Positions 1-5,930 are shown, counted from the stretch's first letter. The stretch is 5,930 bases of DNA from Elusimicrobiota bacterium (GCA_016205045.1 JACQJM010000158.1:1-5930); one strand, 5' to 3'. Notes: a model not told the origin generated them from the sequence alone. Translations and numbers: made by a program.

Positions 1-11
1 ATCATTTTCAT
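1..11 (-). CDS. Possible start of the next gene, cut by the window edge
   Basis: On the minus strand an ATG at 9-11 is followed by AAA and ATG, giving Met-Lys-Met before the edge. It lies 49 bases past the epimerase stop codon, a spacing like that between the two genes upstream. No convincing Shine-Dalgarno sequence is visible; the preceding bases are A-rich. Many dTDP-glucose 4,6-dehydratases (RmlB) begin with Met-Lys followed by a Rossmann glycine motif, and that enzyme would complete the pathway here. Three codons cannot prove this, so the identity is pure inference from context. Confidence 0.2.
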
Positions 12-20
12 TATCTTTTA

Positions 21-55
21 AACGCTAACCCCTAGCTACCAACCCCTAACCCCTG
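21..55. repeat. Degenerate heptamer tandem array, five units
   Basis: Five consecutive 7-base units are visible on the plus strand: AACGCTA, ACCCCTA, GCTACCA, ACCCCTA, ACCCCTG. The array fills most of the gap between the epimerase stop codon and the putative next start. Inside it GCTA and TAGC could pair as a four-base stem, too weak to call a terminator. The same 7-base period recurs in the other gaps of this window with different consensus words. Confidence 0.75.
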
Positions 56-60
56 CTTCA

Positions 61-645
61 TTATCCATCCTTACGCTCCCAGTTATAAGGAATCTTAGGT
101 GTGTGAGCCTCCAACCGGTACTCATCCGGGTCCTCATAACGGTAGGGATGGGTGGGCACATTGATCAAAAGACACTCTTGTTCGGAAATACACTTAAATC
201 CATGATACACCAGGGGAGGAATCTGCACCAAAATGGCGTGATGAATCCCCATGCAAAACTCATTGACCGCCTTAAACGTTTTAGAACTCTTCCGGCCGTC
301 GTAAAGAACCAACTTGATCATCCCCTGAACACAGACAAAGTTGTCGGTTTGCTCTTTATGGTTATGCAATGCATTAACCACCCCAGGATAAGCGGTGGTC
401 ATATACACCTGTCCAAAATGAGAAAACTCAGGCCAGTCGGCCTTCAACATCTCCATCAGTCTCCCCCGTTCATCCACGATAGGTTTTAGGAATCGAACTT
501 TCACCCCCTCAATCAAAGGGTCCTTCGAGGAAGAGAATTGTACCGGGACAGGATCGATCTCGGTATTGCGAACTTCGGATTGTGAATTTCGGATTGTATC
601 TCCCTGCCGGCCCGGAGACATGGATTTTCGGATTTTAGTTGCCAT
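61..645 (-). CDS. RmlC-like cupin, dTDP-4-dehydrorhamnose 3,5-epimerase family protein
   Basis: This 194-residue protein is a cytosolic RmlC-type cupin, expected to act on a dTDP-4-keto-6-deoxyhexose in the synthesis of a deoxysugar for surface glycans. Family marks are DERG (58-61), the ALHNH strand with His94, His96 and Gln99, VQGMIKLVLYD (106-116), YHGF (147-150), and a C-terminus with IPYNW and RKDG. That C-terminus is typical of a bacterial and archaeal subfamily that usually starts near the motif here at Glu46-Gly47-Val48. Residues 1-44 are therefore an extension, and part of it is encoded by a short tandem repeat. His94 matches the catalytic base of classical RmlC, but the position of the acid Tyr (13 residues after the His of HGF) is Ile161, so double epimerisation is not assured. 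The ATG is chosen for its AGGAGAT ribosome site (651-657). A TTG at 514-516 preceded by AAGGA would give a family-length protein. Family assignment is firm; the exact reaction is not. Confidence 0.85.
   Translation of the reverse strand: MATKIRKSMSPGRQGDTIRNSQSEVRNTEIDPVPVQFSSSKDPLIEGVKVRFLKPIVDERGRLMEMLKADWPEFSHFGQVYMTTAYPGVVNALHNHKEQTDNFVCVQGMIKLVLYDGRKSSKTFKAVNEFCMGIHHAILVQIPPLVYHGFKCISEQECLLINVPTHPYRYEDPDEYRLEAHTPKIPYNWERKDG
566..600. repeat. Heptamer/14-mer tandem repeat inside the epimerase coding region
   Basis: On the plus strand five 7-base units follow one another: TTGCGAA, CTTCGGA, TTGTGAA, TTTCGGA, TTGTATC, equivalent to a 14-base unit repeated about 2.5 times. A looser copy of the same words (GGATTTTC, GGATTTTA) lies at 622-637. 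The array covers codons 16-27 of the epimerase gene, with the looser copy in codons 3-8. It lies entirely within the N-terminal segment that does not belong to the cupin fold. Confidence 0.7.
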
Positions 646-650
646 GGGCT

Positions 651-657
651 ATCTCCT
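651..657 (-). promoter_or_regulatory. Ribosome binding site of the epimerase gene
   Basis: AGGAGAT on the minus strand lies just before the ATG at 643-645; the AGGAG core is 7 bases from it. It is the strongest Shine-Dalgarno sequence in the window and supports the long form of the epimerase, including its repeat-encoded N-terminus. Confidence 0.75.
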
Positions 658-668
658 ATTTAAAAATT

Positions 669-693
669 CAACTTAGAACCTAGAACTTAGAAC
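669..693. repeat. Heptamer tandem array between rmlA and the epimerase gene
   Basis: Read on the minus strand the array is GTTCTAA, GTTCTAG, GTTCTAA, GTT: more than three 7-base units that are almost identical. It occupies nearly half of the 53-base gap and sits about 10 bases upstream of the epimerase ribosome site. All copies are direct, so it forms no hairpin and does not look like a terminator. Confidence 0.85.
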
Positions 694-698
694 TGTTT

Positions 699-1769
699 TT
701 AAGGTATTTCTACTCGACTCGAGTCTCCCAGCATAAGCCTATAAGCCGAGGGGGTGGCCGGAGACTTGATCACTTCCACCCTCTGGCCGATCAAAGAGTC
801 CGTAATGGAGTGTACGTTTTTGAGATGGGCGTGTTCTAAAACAATGGAGTGCTCAATCTCACTCTCCTCCACCGACACATCATGATAGATGGCCGTGTAA
901 GGCCCAATATAAGAATTGTAGATTCTAGTATTTTTCCCAATGATCGCTGGGCCACGAACGGTGGAGTGCAGGATTTGCGCGCCTGCCTCTAACACGACCC
1001 TTCCCTCCAGCTTAGATTTGGAATCCACCTGACTGGCAGTGTCCGAGTGCGACTTAATTCCTTCCAAAATCAACCGATTGGCTTCCAAAAGGTCTTCCAA
1101 TTTCCCAGTGTCCTTCCACCATCCCGTGACCCTCTTACAGATCACTTGGTACTTGTGATCCAATAACCACTGGATGGCATCGGTGATCTCCAGCTCTCCA
1201 CGACCAGAAGGCTTGATTTCATCCACCGCTTTAAAAATATGGGAATCAAAAAGATAAACACCCACCAGGGCCAAATCGCTTTGGGGCATTTTGGGTTTTT
1301 CCACCAATCGAACCGCCCGATCCTCCCCATCCACTTCCACCACCCCGAACTGTTGGGGGTTAGGCACCTTGGAAACCAGGATCTGAGAATTAGGTTTCTT
1401 GTCCTTGAACTCCTGGACCAAATCCGCAAGCCCCTCCTTGAGCAGGTTATCTCCCAAGAACATCAAAAAAGATTCTTTGCCTATGAAATCCTTAGAGATT
1501 TTTACGGCATGGGCCAGGCCCAGAGGAGCCTCCTGAGGGATATAGGTGACGTTCAGACCAAAGGAAGACCCATCTTTCACGCTCTGCCGGATCTCTTGAA
1601 TCGTATCTCCCACCACGATCCCCACCTCACGGATCCCTGCTTGGGCGATGGCCTCCAAGCCATAAAAAAGGATGGGCTTATTGGCCACAGGAATCAACTG
1701 CTTGGCTGAGGTGTGGGTGATGGGACGCAAACGCGTGCCTTTACCCCCAGATAAAACTAGCGCTTTCAT
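699..1769 (-). CDS. rmlA: Glucose-1-phosphate thymidylyltransferase, long form (RmlA)
   Basis: A 356-residue cytosolic nucleotidyltransferase that joins glucose-1-phosphate and dTTP to give dTDP-glucose and pyrophosphate, the first step of dTDP-sugar synthesis. The N-terminal Rossmann-like domain has the nucleotide signature GGKGTRLRPIT (8-18) with Lys23, the PLGLAHAV segment (82-89), the metal-binding GDN (106-108), VEKP (156-159), GELEITD (191-197) and WKDTG (218-222). From about 257 to 345 a left-handed beta-helix follows, with hexapeptide-like turns such as GPAIIGKNTRIYNSYIGPYT. This C-terminal domain separates the long form from the roughly 290-residue short RmlA. Both ends are intact and no active-site residue appears lost. 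The start is set by the G-rich motif eight residues in. The sequence upstream is a heptamer array with only a distant AGGA, so the ribosome site is poor. The epimerase gene follows after 53 bases, implying one operon. Confidence 0.95.
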   Translation of the reverse strand: MKALVLSGGKGTRLRPITHTSAKQLIPVANKPILFYGLEAIAQAGIREVGIVVGDTIQEIRQSVKDGSSFGLNVTYIPQEAPLGLAHAVKISKDFIGKESFLMFLGDNLLKEGLADLVQEFKDKKPNSQILVSKVPNPQQFGVVEVDGEDRAVRLVEKPKMPQSDLALVGVYLFDSHIFKAVDEIKPSGRGELEITDAIQWLLDHKYQVICKRVTGWWKDTGKLEDLLEANRLILEGIKSHSDTASQVDSKSKLEGRVVLEAGAQILHSTVRGPAIIGKNTRIYNSYIGPYTAIYHDVSVEESEIEHSIVLEHAHLKNVHSITDSLIGQRVEVIKSPATPSAYRLMLGDSSRVEIP

Positions 1770-1772
1770 GTT

Positions 1773-1798
1773 AGTTTCTGGTTCCTAGTTCCTGGTTT
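1773..1798. repeat. Heptamer tandem array abutting the rmlA start codon
   Basis: Plus-strand units AGTTTCT, GGTTCCT, AGTTCCT and the partial unit GGTTT follow one another with a 7-base period (RGTTYCT). The array ends three bases upstream of the rmlA ATG and so covers the region where a ribosome binding site should be. Confidence 0.75.
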
Positions 1799-1800
1799 GG

Positions 1801-1843
1801 AAAAAGCTAGAAATCACGAACTATATTTAGGTTTGATTCTAGC
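1801..1843 (-). terminator. Hairpin with U-tract before rmlA: terminator or leader attenuator
   Basis: On the minus strand GCTAGAATCA (1843-1834) can pair with TGATTTCTAGC (1816-1806), giving ten base pairs with one bulged base. The loop is 17 bases, and five T residues follow directly at 1805-1801. This is the layout of an intrinsic terminator, although the stem is AT-rich and the loop long. It ends 31 bases before the rmlA start codon, leaving little room for a promoter. It could end read-through from the protease gene or act as an attenuator in the rmlA leader. Confidence 0.45.
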
Positions 1844-1881
1844 ATTTCTTATCGGAGGGGAAAATATGATGGGAAATCTAG

Positions 1882-1908
1882 AAAAATTAGAAAAGCTTTC
1901 CGCTTCTA
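1882..1908 (-). terminator. Weak hairpin with U-tract at the end of the metalloprotease gene
   Basis: The minus strand beginning at the TAG stop reads TAGAAGC, loop GGAAA, then GCTTTTCTA. This is a seven-pair stem with a two-base bulge, followed by ATTTTTC. It overlaps the stop codon of the metalloprotease and could be its intrinsic terminator. The short GC content of the stem makes this only moderately likely. Confidence 0.35.
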
Positions 1909-4900
1909 ATCCGGATCATCCGGCTCCAACCAAATAAAGTTGTCATTATTGTCCAACAAAATCTGAATGAGCCCTTTGATTCTTTCGATGTGCGCCTTGC
2001 TGGGAGCATCCCATTTATAAACCTTCAAAACATAGGTTGCTCTCTTCTTGATAGAAACAAGCTCTCTCTGCGAAATCGAGCCAGCATCGGAAACGGACCT
2101 GGCTGCCTTACCAAAGCCATACCGGGCAAGGCGGCTGAAATATTCATACTGAAGCTCTCTCCGCATGGGAGAAATGGTCCGCACTTTTTTCTTAGGTCCA
2201 TTCACAAAAATCTCAGACCAAATAGATTGAGTCATTTCATTGAATACTTCTGTCAAGGAAAGCCTGTCGTGCCCCTCGCTCACCAAATGTTCCGTGGTCA
2301 CCAACCTCGTCAAAACCTCCGGATCGAACAAATAATCCAGGACGACCTGCCTGAGCTTGAGAACATAGCCGGAATGAGGCTTATAAATAGTCTCGGGTTC
2401 GGGATCCTGTAGCGTCGTTATCCGCTGGGCACTCAATTTTTCAAGCAGATCAGGAGACAAACGGAAAGGATCATCCGAAAAAACTAATTCCTTTAAGAAT
2501 TTCATCGCCTCCCTCTGTTTCGCCGCAGGGATGGACTCCAGAGGGGGACGCCCTCCTGGATCCCCGGCCTTGTGGCGCGATATATACATTCCACCGATAT
2601 ATTTCCTGGCCAAGAGAAGAGCTCTAAGATACTCCTTTATTCCGAACAAATACTTTCGTCTGAATGTTTGAAAATCCGTTCCCTGGGGAAGTTCTTTTTT
2701 CTCCATCCACCTCCACAGGTCTCTCACCAAAGCGACGCGCTTTCGGGCAAATTCCAGGCCATCTCTTCCTAAATAGAAATGGGTCGCATGAGGGTCCATC
2801 TCCATATCCCCGTCTCCCAGATAATCCAATCCCGGCTCTCCCACCTGGGAAGCCATTTTATCCAGCGTCTCTCTTTCCTGCTGGGGAGTCATTCCTTCAG
2901 TCGGAGCATACCCATAGGCGATGGCATGAAAATCATAGGGCCCCAGCTTGATCTGCCAGTAAGGTCCTTGTTTTTTCCCAGCAGGAGCCAAAATGCTGGA
3001 GCTATAATCCATCACAGAGGCGGAGGCCATTCCCTCTTTTTCATTCTCCACTTCCTCGACACTTCTCCATCCCCCCGCCTTGAAATTATGCCCCAACCCT
3101 AAGGTGTGGCCGGTCTCATGCATCACGATATTCAAAAGATACTCCTCAACAAATCTTTTCCTCTCCTGAGCGGAAAGTCCCTTCCCTTGGGAATCCAGGA
3201 GAGATAAAACAAACGCCGCTTCGTTGGCAGCCTCCTCGGCGTAGCCGCAGCCATGCCTACTCGATCGGGCATCCTGAAGCCCTTGGAAGGGGTTGTCATA
3301 ATGATGCGTCATGTCGAACATATTTCCCGCGACCATGACATGTTGGGCTGGAATCAAAATATCGGCCTTCAGAATTTCCCCCGTAAGAGTATGAGTATTA
3401 ACGCCCCCCCAAGCATAAATTCTTTCATCCGAAATCACGTCCCACCGAATCACATTGTACCGGATATCTCCATAATTCATGCTTTTAGGCGCTAGACGCA
3501 CTTCAATGGCATCCTGATAACCCAAAGCCTCAAAAGCCTGATTCCACGCCAGAACTCCCCGCGTCACGATTTCCCGATACTCTTGAGGAATCGAACGGTC
3601 CAGCCAGAACACAATCGGTTTTACCACGGGGGAAAGTCCGGCCCTCGGATCTCTTTTCTTAAGGGACCACCGCGCAATATTACGGACTAAACTATCATCC
3701 ACCGGCTTCTCGTTATTGCCCAAGGCCTGATAAGAGGTTTCAAAAAATCCTATCCGGTCATCTGCTCTACGAGATCGAAAATCATCTATTGGTAGAGCGG
3801 CAAGAGTGTAATGCACCACCACTTCAATATTTCGGGCCTGGGGATCGGGGAGTAAATGGTTAGGCTGCTCCGTTTTGCCCGAGAATGTCAGTCTAATGTC
3901 CGTCTCTAGATTGGCGGGATATACTTTTACCTGACTGACCTTGCTTTGATCGCTGTTCAATTTATATTCGGCTTCAAATCCCCTCTCCAATAGGGACTGA
4001 AGATTAGGAATATCCACAGAAAAAAGTTTATCCAACTCCACCACCACCCTCCCTGAAGATTTATCCTCCCTCACAATCTTTCCATTAGAAAGGGTGGAGC
4101 TGGGAACAGAATCCTTAATGGCTTTCTCCATAGGACTTCCGGGAGGGGCTTGAAAATTGAGATTTTTTTCAACCAATCGAATCATATCCCCCACTCGTTC
4201 GAAGTAAACAATGGCTTGACCTGCATTTTCAAGGGGCCGAATCTCCTTTTCGGCTATTCCCTTGACTACATCCATCCTAAAAAATAAATCTCTGTTCAAC
4301 TGACTTGGATCGAGCTCCAGATAGTACTTTTCACCTGAAAATCTTACCTTAAGAAAAGGTGTTTCACCGGAATTTGCTACAAGCCTCCCGAATTGAACAT
4401 CATACCTGCTGAGGTGGACTCCTATGGCTAGGGTGGCAGTAACGATAGCACTTCCAATCCAGGTGGATATCAATGCAGAAGATATACCAACCGACATGCC
4501 TAGAAGGGTAGAACTGATTAGCACGCTGGCTGTATGAGCCTTGAGTCCTAGAGAGAAACGATCCTGCAGCTCTTTTCCCAACTGCCCTCCTGCCCAGGCA
4601 CCCATCGTCATCCCGATCAGCGACAACCAGCCTGAAGTCGGAATGCCCGCAAGAAAATGGGGGGCGCCCGGCAACGCCAAAGCGATCGAGAGAACCGCGA
4701 GAGCTGCCGGAGAAAAACGTCGTACCGAACCTAAAAACGCTGCGGGGAAAGAAGACTTACCGGAAAATTTAAGAGCCGGGATAATTGGATCGACATCTAA
4801 CAAGACCGGTGTTCCCGGGTCAGAAATTCGAGGAGATGCTTGTGGAGGAGACGCTTGTGTTGGGTTTAATGACCCCGGCGAGGAATCCGATCCCGGGACA

Positions 4901-5574
4901 ACATCATCAACGACGGGGCCTCCCAAACTTGCTGCCGTCTCTGAAACGGACTGAGCCACCTGCTCCCCCCGCATCCGAGACAACTTTTCTCTCGCCATGT
5001 CCGAAGCGACCGCGACTCGTCCCCGCATCTTCTCATCCAGATAAAATCGGTCAAATTGAATTGCCTCCTCAAGATGACGCGAAACTCGCGATAATTCTTC
5101 TATACCGAGTTGATTTCTCTGAACTTTTCTCAATAGTCGTCCGATTCTGGCGTTGGTTCTTCTGGCCACATCTGCCACCGCGGCCCCAAATAGCTCCTCC
5201 TGTCTCTGTTTGGACTCTTTCCAAAAACTTTCTGGTTTTTTTTTCAATGTCTCTTCAAGATGCGTCAGAACAGGAGCGATTACTCGTTGCGCTTCCGGAG
5301 AAGAAAGATTCAATCGGGATAAGGGCACCACAAAGGAATGGATATTGATCCCCTTAATCTGTCTTCCGCCAAATCTGTCGGCATCCAAAATATTAAAAAA
5401 ATTCTGCAGGGTCGGAACCCAAACAGTAAAATTAAAACTGGAACGACCCGGAATGGGAGAAATAGAAGCAGCAAAAAGCCTGGAAGCGATCTCCAGGCTG
5501 GGTGACACGAGAACTAAAGTAAGGGAAAGGGACGTGGCCAAAAACTTGCGAAACAAGTTGGCCCTCAGTGGCAT
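1906..5574 (-). CDS. Large exported, membrane-embedded metzincin zinc metalloprotease (DUF5117/DUF4953-like)
   Basis: This 1222-residue protein (numbered from the start used here) is a predicted zinc endopeptidase facing the periplasm; its substrate is unknown. A signal peptide spans 1-36 (Arg/Lys-rich start, Leu/Val core, likely cut after LFAA). Then come a helical, charged region (about 100-205), a Ser/Pro-rich linker (206-265), four hydrophobic segments near 288-304, 313-331, 349-367 and 368-388, and a DUF5117-like domain (about 405-590). The metzincin domain follows, with ADDRIGFF (604-611), PIVFWLD (653-659), WNQAFEALGY (677-686), the zinc motif HETGHTLGLGH (His819, Glu820, His823, His829) and the Met-turn SVMDY (Met855). 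The last 300 residues are mostly helical. The DUF5117 plus metzincin pairing is known chiefly from Bacteroidetes; the first 400 residues match nothing I recognise. The start is Met at 5572-5574, preceded by GGGAG at 5580-5584, five bases away. An in-frame ATG at 5599-5601 would add nine residues but lacks a ribosome site. Catalytic motifs are intact, and no frameshift is seen. Confidence 0.85.
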   Translation of the reverse strand: MPLRANLFRKFLATSLSLTLVLVSPSLEIASRLFAASISPIPGRSSFNFTVWVPTLQNFFNILDADRFGGRQIKGINIHSFVVPLSRLNLSSPEAQRVIAPVLTHLEETLKKKPESFWKESKQRQEELFGAAVADVARRTNARIGRLLRKVQRNQLGIEELSRVSRHLEEAIQFDRFYLDEKMRGRVAVASDMAREKLSRMRGEQVAQSVSETAASLGGPVVDDVVPGSDSSPGSLNPTQASPPQASPRISDPGTPVLLDVDPIIPALKFSGKSSFPAAFLGSVRRFSPAALAVLSIALALPGAPHFLAGIPTSGWLSLIGMTMGAWAGGQLGKELQDRFSLGLKAHTASVLISSTLLGMSVGISSALISTWIGSAIVTATLAIGVHLSRYDVQFGRLVANSGETPFLKVRFSGEKYYLELDPSQLNRDLFFRMDVVKGIAEKEIRPLENAGQAIVYFERVGDMIRLVEKNLNFQAPPGSPMEKAIKDSVPSSTLSNGKIVREDKSSGRVVVELDKLFSVDIPNLQSLLERGFEAEYKLNSDQSKVSQVKVYPANLETDIRLTFSGKTEQPNHLLPDPQARNIEVVVHYTLAALPIDDFRSRRADDRIGFFETSYQALGNNEKPVDDSLVRNIARWSLKKRDPRAGLSPVVKPIVFWLDRSIPQEYREIVTRGVLAWNQAFEALGYQDAIEVRLAPKSMNYGDIRYNVIRWDVISDERIYAWGGVNTHTLTGEILKADILIPAQHVMVAGNMFDMTHHYDNPFQGLQDARSSRHGCGYAEEAANEAAFVLSLLDSQGKGLSAQERKRFVEEYLLNIVMHETGHTLGLGHNFKAGGWRSVEEVENEKEGMASASVMDYSSSILAPAGKKQGPYWQIKLGPYDFHAIAYGYAPTEGMTPQQERETLDKMASQVGEPGLDYLGDGDMEMDPHATHFYLGRDGLEFARKRVALVRDLWRWMEKKELPQGTDFQTFRRKYLFGIKEYLRALLLARKYIGGMYISRHKAGDPGGRPPLESIPAAKQREAMKFLKELVFSDDPFRLSPDLLEKLSAQRITTLQDPEPETIYKPHSGYVLKLRQVVLDYLFDPEVLTRLVTTEHLVSEGHDRLSLTEVFNEMTQSIWSEIFVNGPKKKVRTISPMRRELQYEYFSRLARYGFGKAARSVSDAGSISQRELVSIKKRATYVLKVYKWDAPSKAHIERIKGLIQILLDNNDNFIWLEPDDPD

Positions 5575-5579
5575 AAAGG

Positions 5580-5584
5580 CTCCC
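5580..5584 (-). promoter_or_regulatory. Ribosome binding site that decides the metalloprotease start
   Basis: GGGAG on the minus strand lies five bases before the ATG at 5572-5574. The alternative upstream ATG at 5599-5601 is preceded by pyrimidine-rich sequence without a comparable site. The shorter start also gives a more typical signal peptide, with Arg residues close to the N-terminus. Confidence 0.5.
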
Positions 5585-5632
5585 AGGGGTGCATCGACCA
5601 TAGTGTAATCGATCCGGGAAGAAAGGAGAGAG

Positions 5633-5694
5633 GGCCTAAGGTTCTAGGACCCCTGCGACATACGGCCTATTTCAGATTAGGCCTACTGGCCTAG
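5633..5694 (-). promoter_or_regulatory. Candidate structured RNA leader with nested GGCCTA inverted repeats
   Basis: In the minus-strand transcript an outer stem pairs CTAGGCC (5694-5688) with GGTCCTAG (5651-5644), seven pairs with one bulged U. It encloses a six-pair hairpin, GGCCTA (5683-5678) with TAGGCC (5669-5664), loop ATCTGAAA. A third complement, TTAGGCC at 5639-5633, can pair with GGCCTAA at 5683-5677 over seven bases and would break the hairpin. Mutually exclusive folds upstream of the metalloprotease fit a regulatory leader. I recognise no known riboswitch family, and function is inference from pairing alone. Confidence 0.4.
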
Positions 5695-5701
5695 GGAGGA
5701 C

Positions 5702-5744
5702 AGTTCGAAGTTCTAAGTGCTAAGTTCCAGGTCCAGAACCTAAC
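5702..5744. repeat. Degenerate heptamer tandem array upstream of the metalloprotease
   Basis: Plus-strand units AGTTCGA, AGTTCTA, AGTGCTA, AGTTCCA and then GGTCCAG run with a 7-base period from 5702. The tail, read on the minus strand, contains the same word in inverted orientation (GTTAGGTTCT). A further isolated copy, AAGGTTCTAGG, occurs at 5638-5648 inside the leader. The word is close to the one between rmlA and the epimerase gene. Confidence 0.75.
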
Positions 5745-5780
5745 AAAAACCAAGAAAAAACATCCTTAATTCAGAGTTGA

Positions 5781-5930
5781 TCAACGGTCTGTCACACTGT
5801 TTTTCCGCCAGGGGTACCACTCCTCCTCCCACTCTTTACGGATGATCCGGTCGCGAGCCTGTTGGGTGATGTGGAGATTGATGGAGAATGAAAACTCCTT
5901 TACATCGGGACGGCGAAAACGAACCGTCCA
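5781..5930 (-). CDS. C-terminal fragment of an unidentified protein
   Basis: An open frame runs from the right edge to a TGA at 5781-5783 and encodes 49 residues; its start lies outside the window. The fragment begins WTVRFRRPDVKEFSFSINL and ends with a Trp-, Glu- and Arg-rich tail (KEWEEEWYPWRKNSVTDR). Alternating charged and hydrophobic residues suggest a beta strand followed by an amphipathic helix. I do not recognise a family. It shares the strand of the other genes and ends about 180-200 bases before the metalloprotease. No clear terminator follows it: a T-run at 5755-5760 is not preceded by a stem, apart from the loopless palindrome GTTGATCAAC over the stop codon. Coding status rests on the open frame and the shared strand. 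Confidence 0.5.
   Translation of the reverse strand, partial: WTVRFRRPDVKEFSFSINLHITQQARDRIIRKEWEEEWYPWRKNSVTDR

Noticed and set aside
103..489. Plus-strand open frame opposite the epimerase gene
   Set aside because: It overlaps the conserved cupin core on the other strand and has no family signature.
669..693. CRISPR-like repeat
   Set aside because: The units are 7 bases and directly adjacent with no spacers; this is a simple tandem array.
1239..1709. Plus-strand open frame opposite rmlA
   Set aside because: It is fully antisense to conserved RmlA motifs and its product has no recognisable fold.
1820..1825. TATAGT on the minus strand in the loop of the hairpin before rmlA, as a possible -10 box
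   Set aside because: No matching -35 element is found about 17 bases upstream, and such AT-rich words are common in this gap.
4785..5608. Open frames on the plus strand at 4785-5348 and 5153-5608 opposite the metalloprotease
   Set aside because: They overlap the N-terminal coding region of the protease on the other strand and give basic, Pro/Ser-rich sequences without any family motif. They look like antisense shadows.
5633..5694. Known cyclic-di-GMP, fluoride or glutamine riboswitch in the leader
   Set aside because: The conserved core words of these classes that I could recall are absent; only the inverted repeats are supported.
5776..5790. Palindrome GTTGATCAAC over the stop of the right-hand gene as a terminator
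   Set aside because: It has no loop, and the T-run at 5755-5760 is about 20 bases away, so it is not a terminator hairpin.

Overview
The window is a gene-dense bacterial stretch in which every recognisable gene reads on the minus strand. In transcription order (high to low coordinate) it holds: the 3' end of an unidentified gene (5781-5930); a very large exported, membrane-embedded zinc metalloprotease of the metzincin type (1906-5574); a long-form glucose-1-phosphate thymidylyltransferase, RmlA (699-1769); an RmlC-like cupin epimerase (61-645); and, at the left edge, a possible start codon of another gene (1-11).

The two small genes form a nucleotide-sugar unit. RmlA makes dTDP-glucose from glucose-1-phosphate and dTTP, and the cupin protein probably epimerises a dTDP-4-keto-sugar made downstream of it. 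They lie 53 bases apart and are probably co-transcribed. A dTDP-glucose 4,6-dehydratase would be the natural next gene to the left, outside the window. The metalloprotease is separated from them by two hairpins with U-tracts and is probably a separate transcription unit.

Between genes the DNA is not ordinary. Every gap contains a short degenerate tandem array with a 7-base period: 21-55, 669-693, 1773-1798 and 5702-5744. A related array (566-600) lies inside the 5' coding region of the epimerase gene and seems to encode its non-family N-terminal extension. The 5' leader of the metalloprotease (5633-5694) carries nested inverted repeats of a GGCCTA word that can fold in alternative ways, so it is a candidate structured RNA.

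Organism: a diderm bacterium is suggested by the Sec-type signal peptide and periplasm-facing protease. Heptamer arrays in gaps, very large exported ORFs and a Bacteroidetes-like metzincin domain on an unrelated N-terminal half recall uncultured lineages such as Omnitrophota. That placement is an impression, not a demonstrated assignment; no rRNA or marker gene is present.
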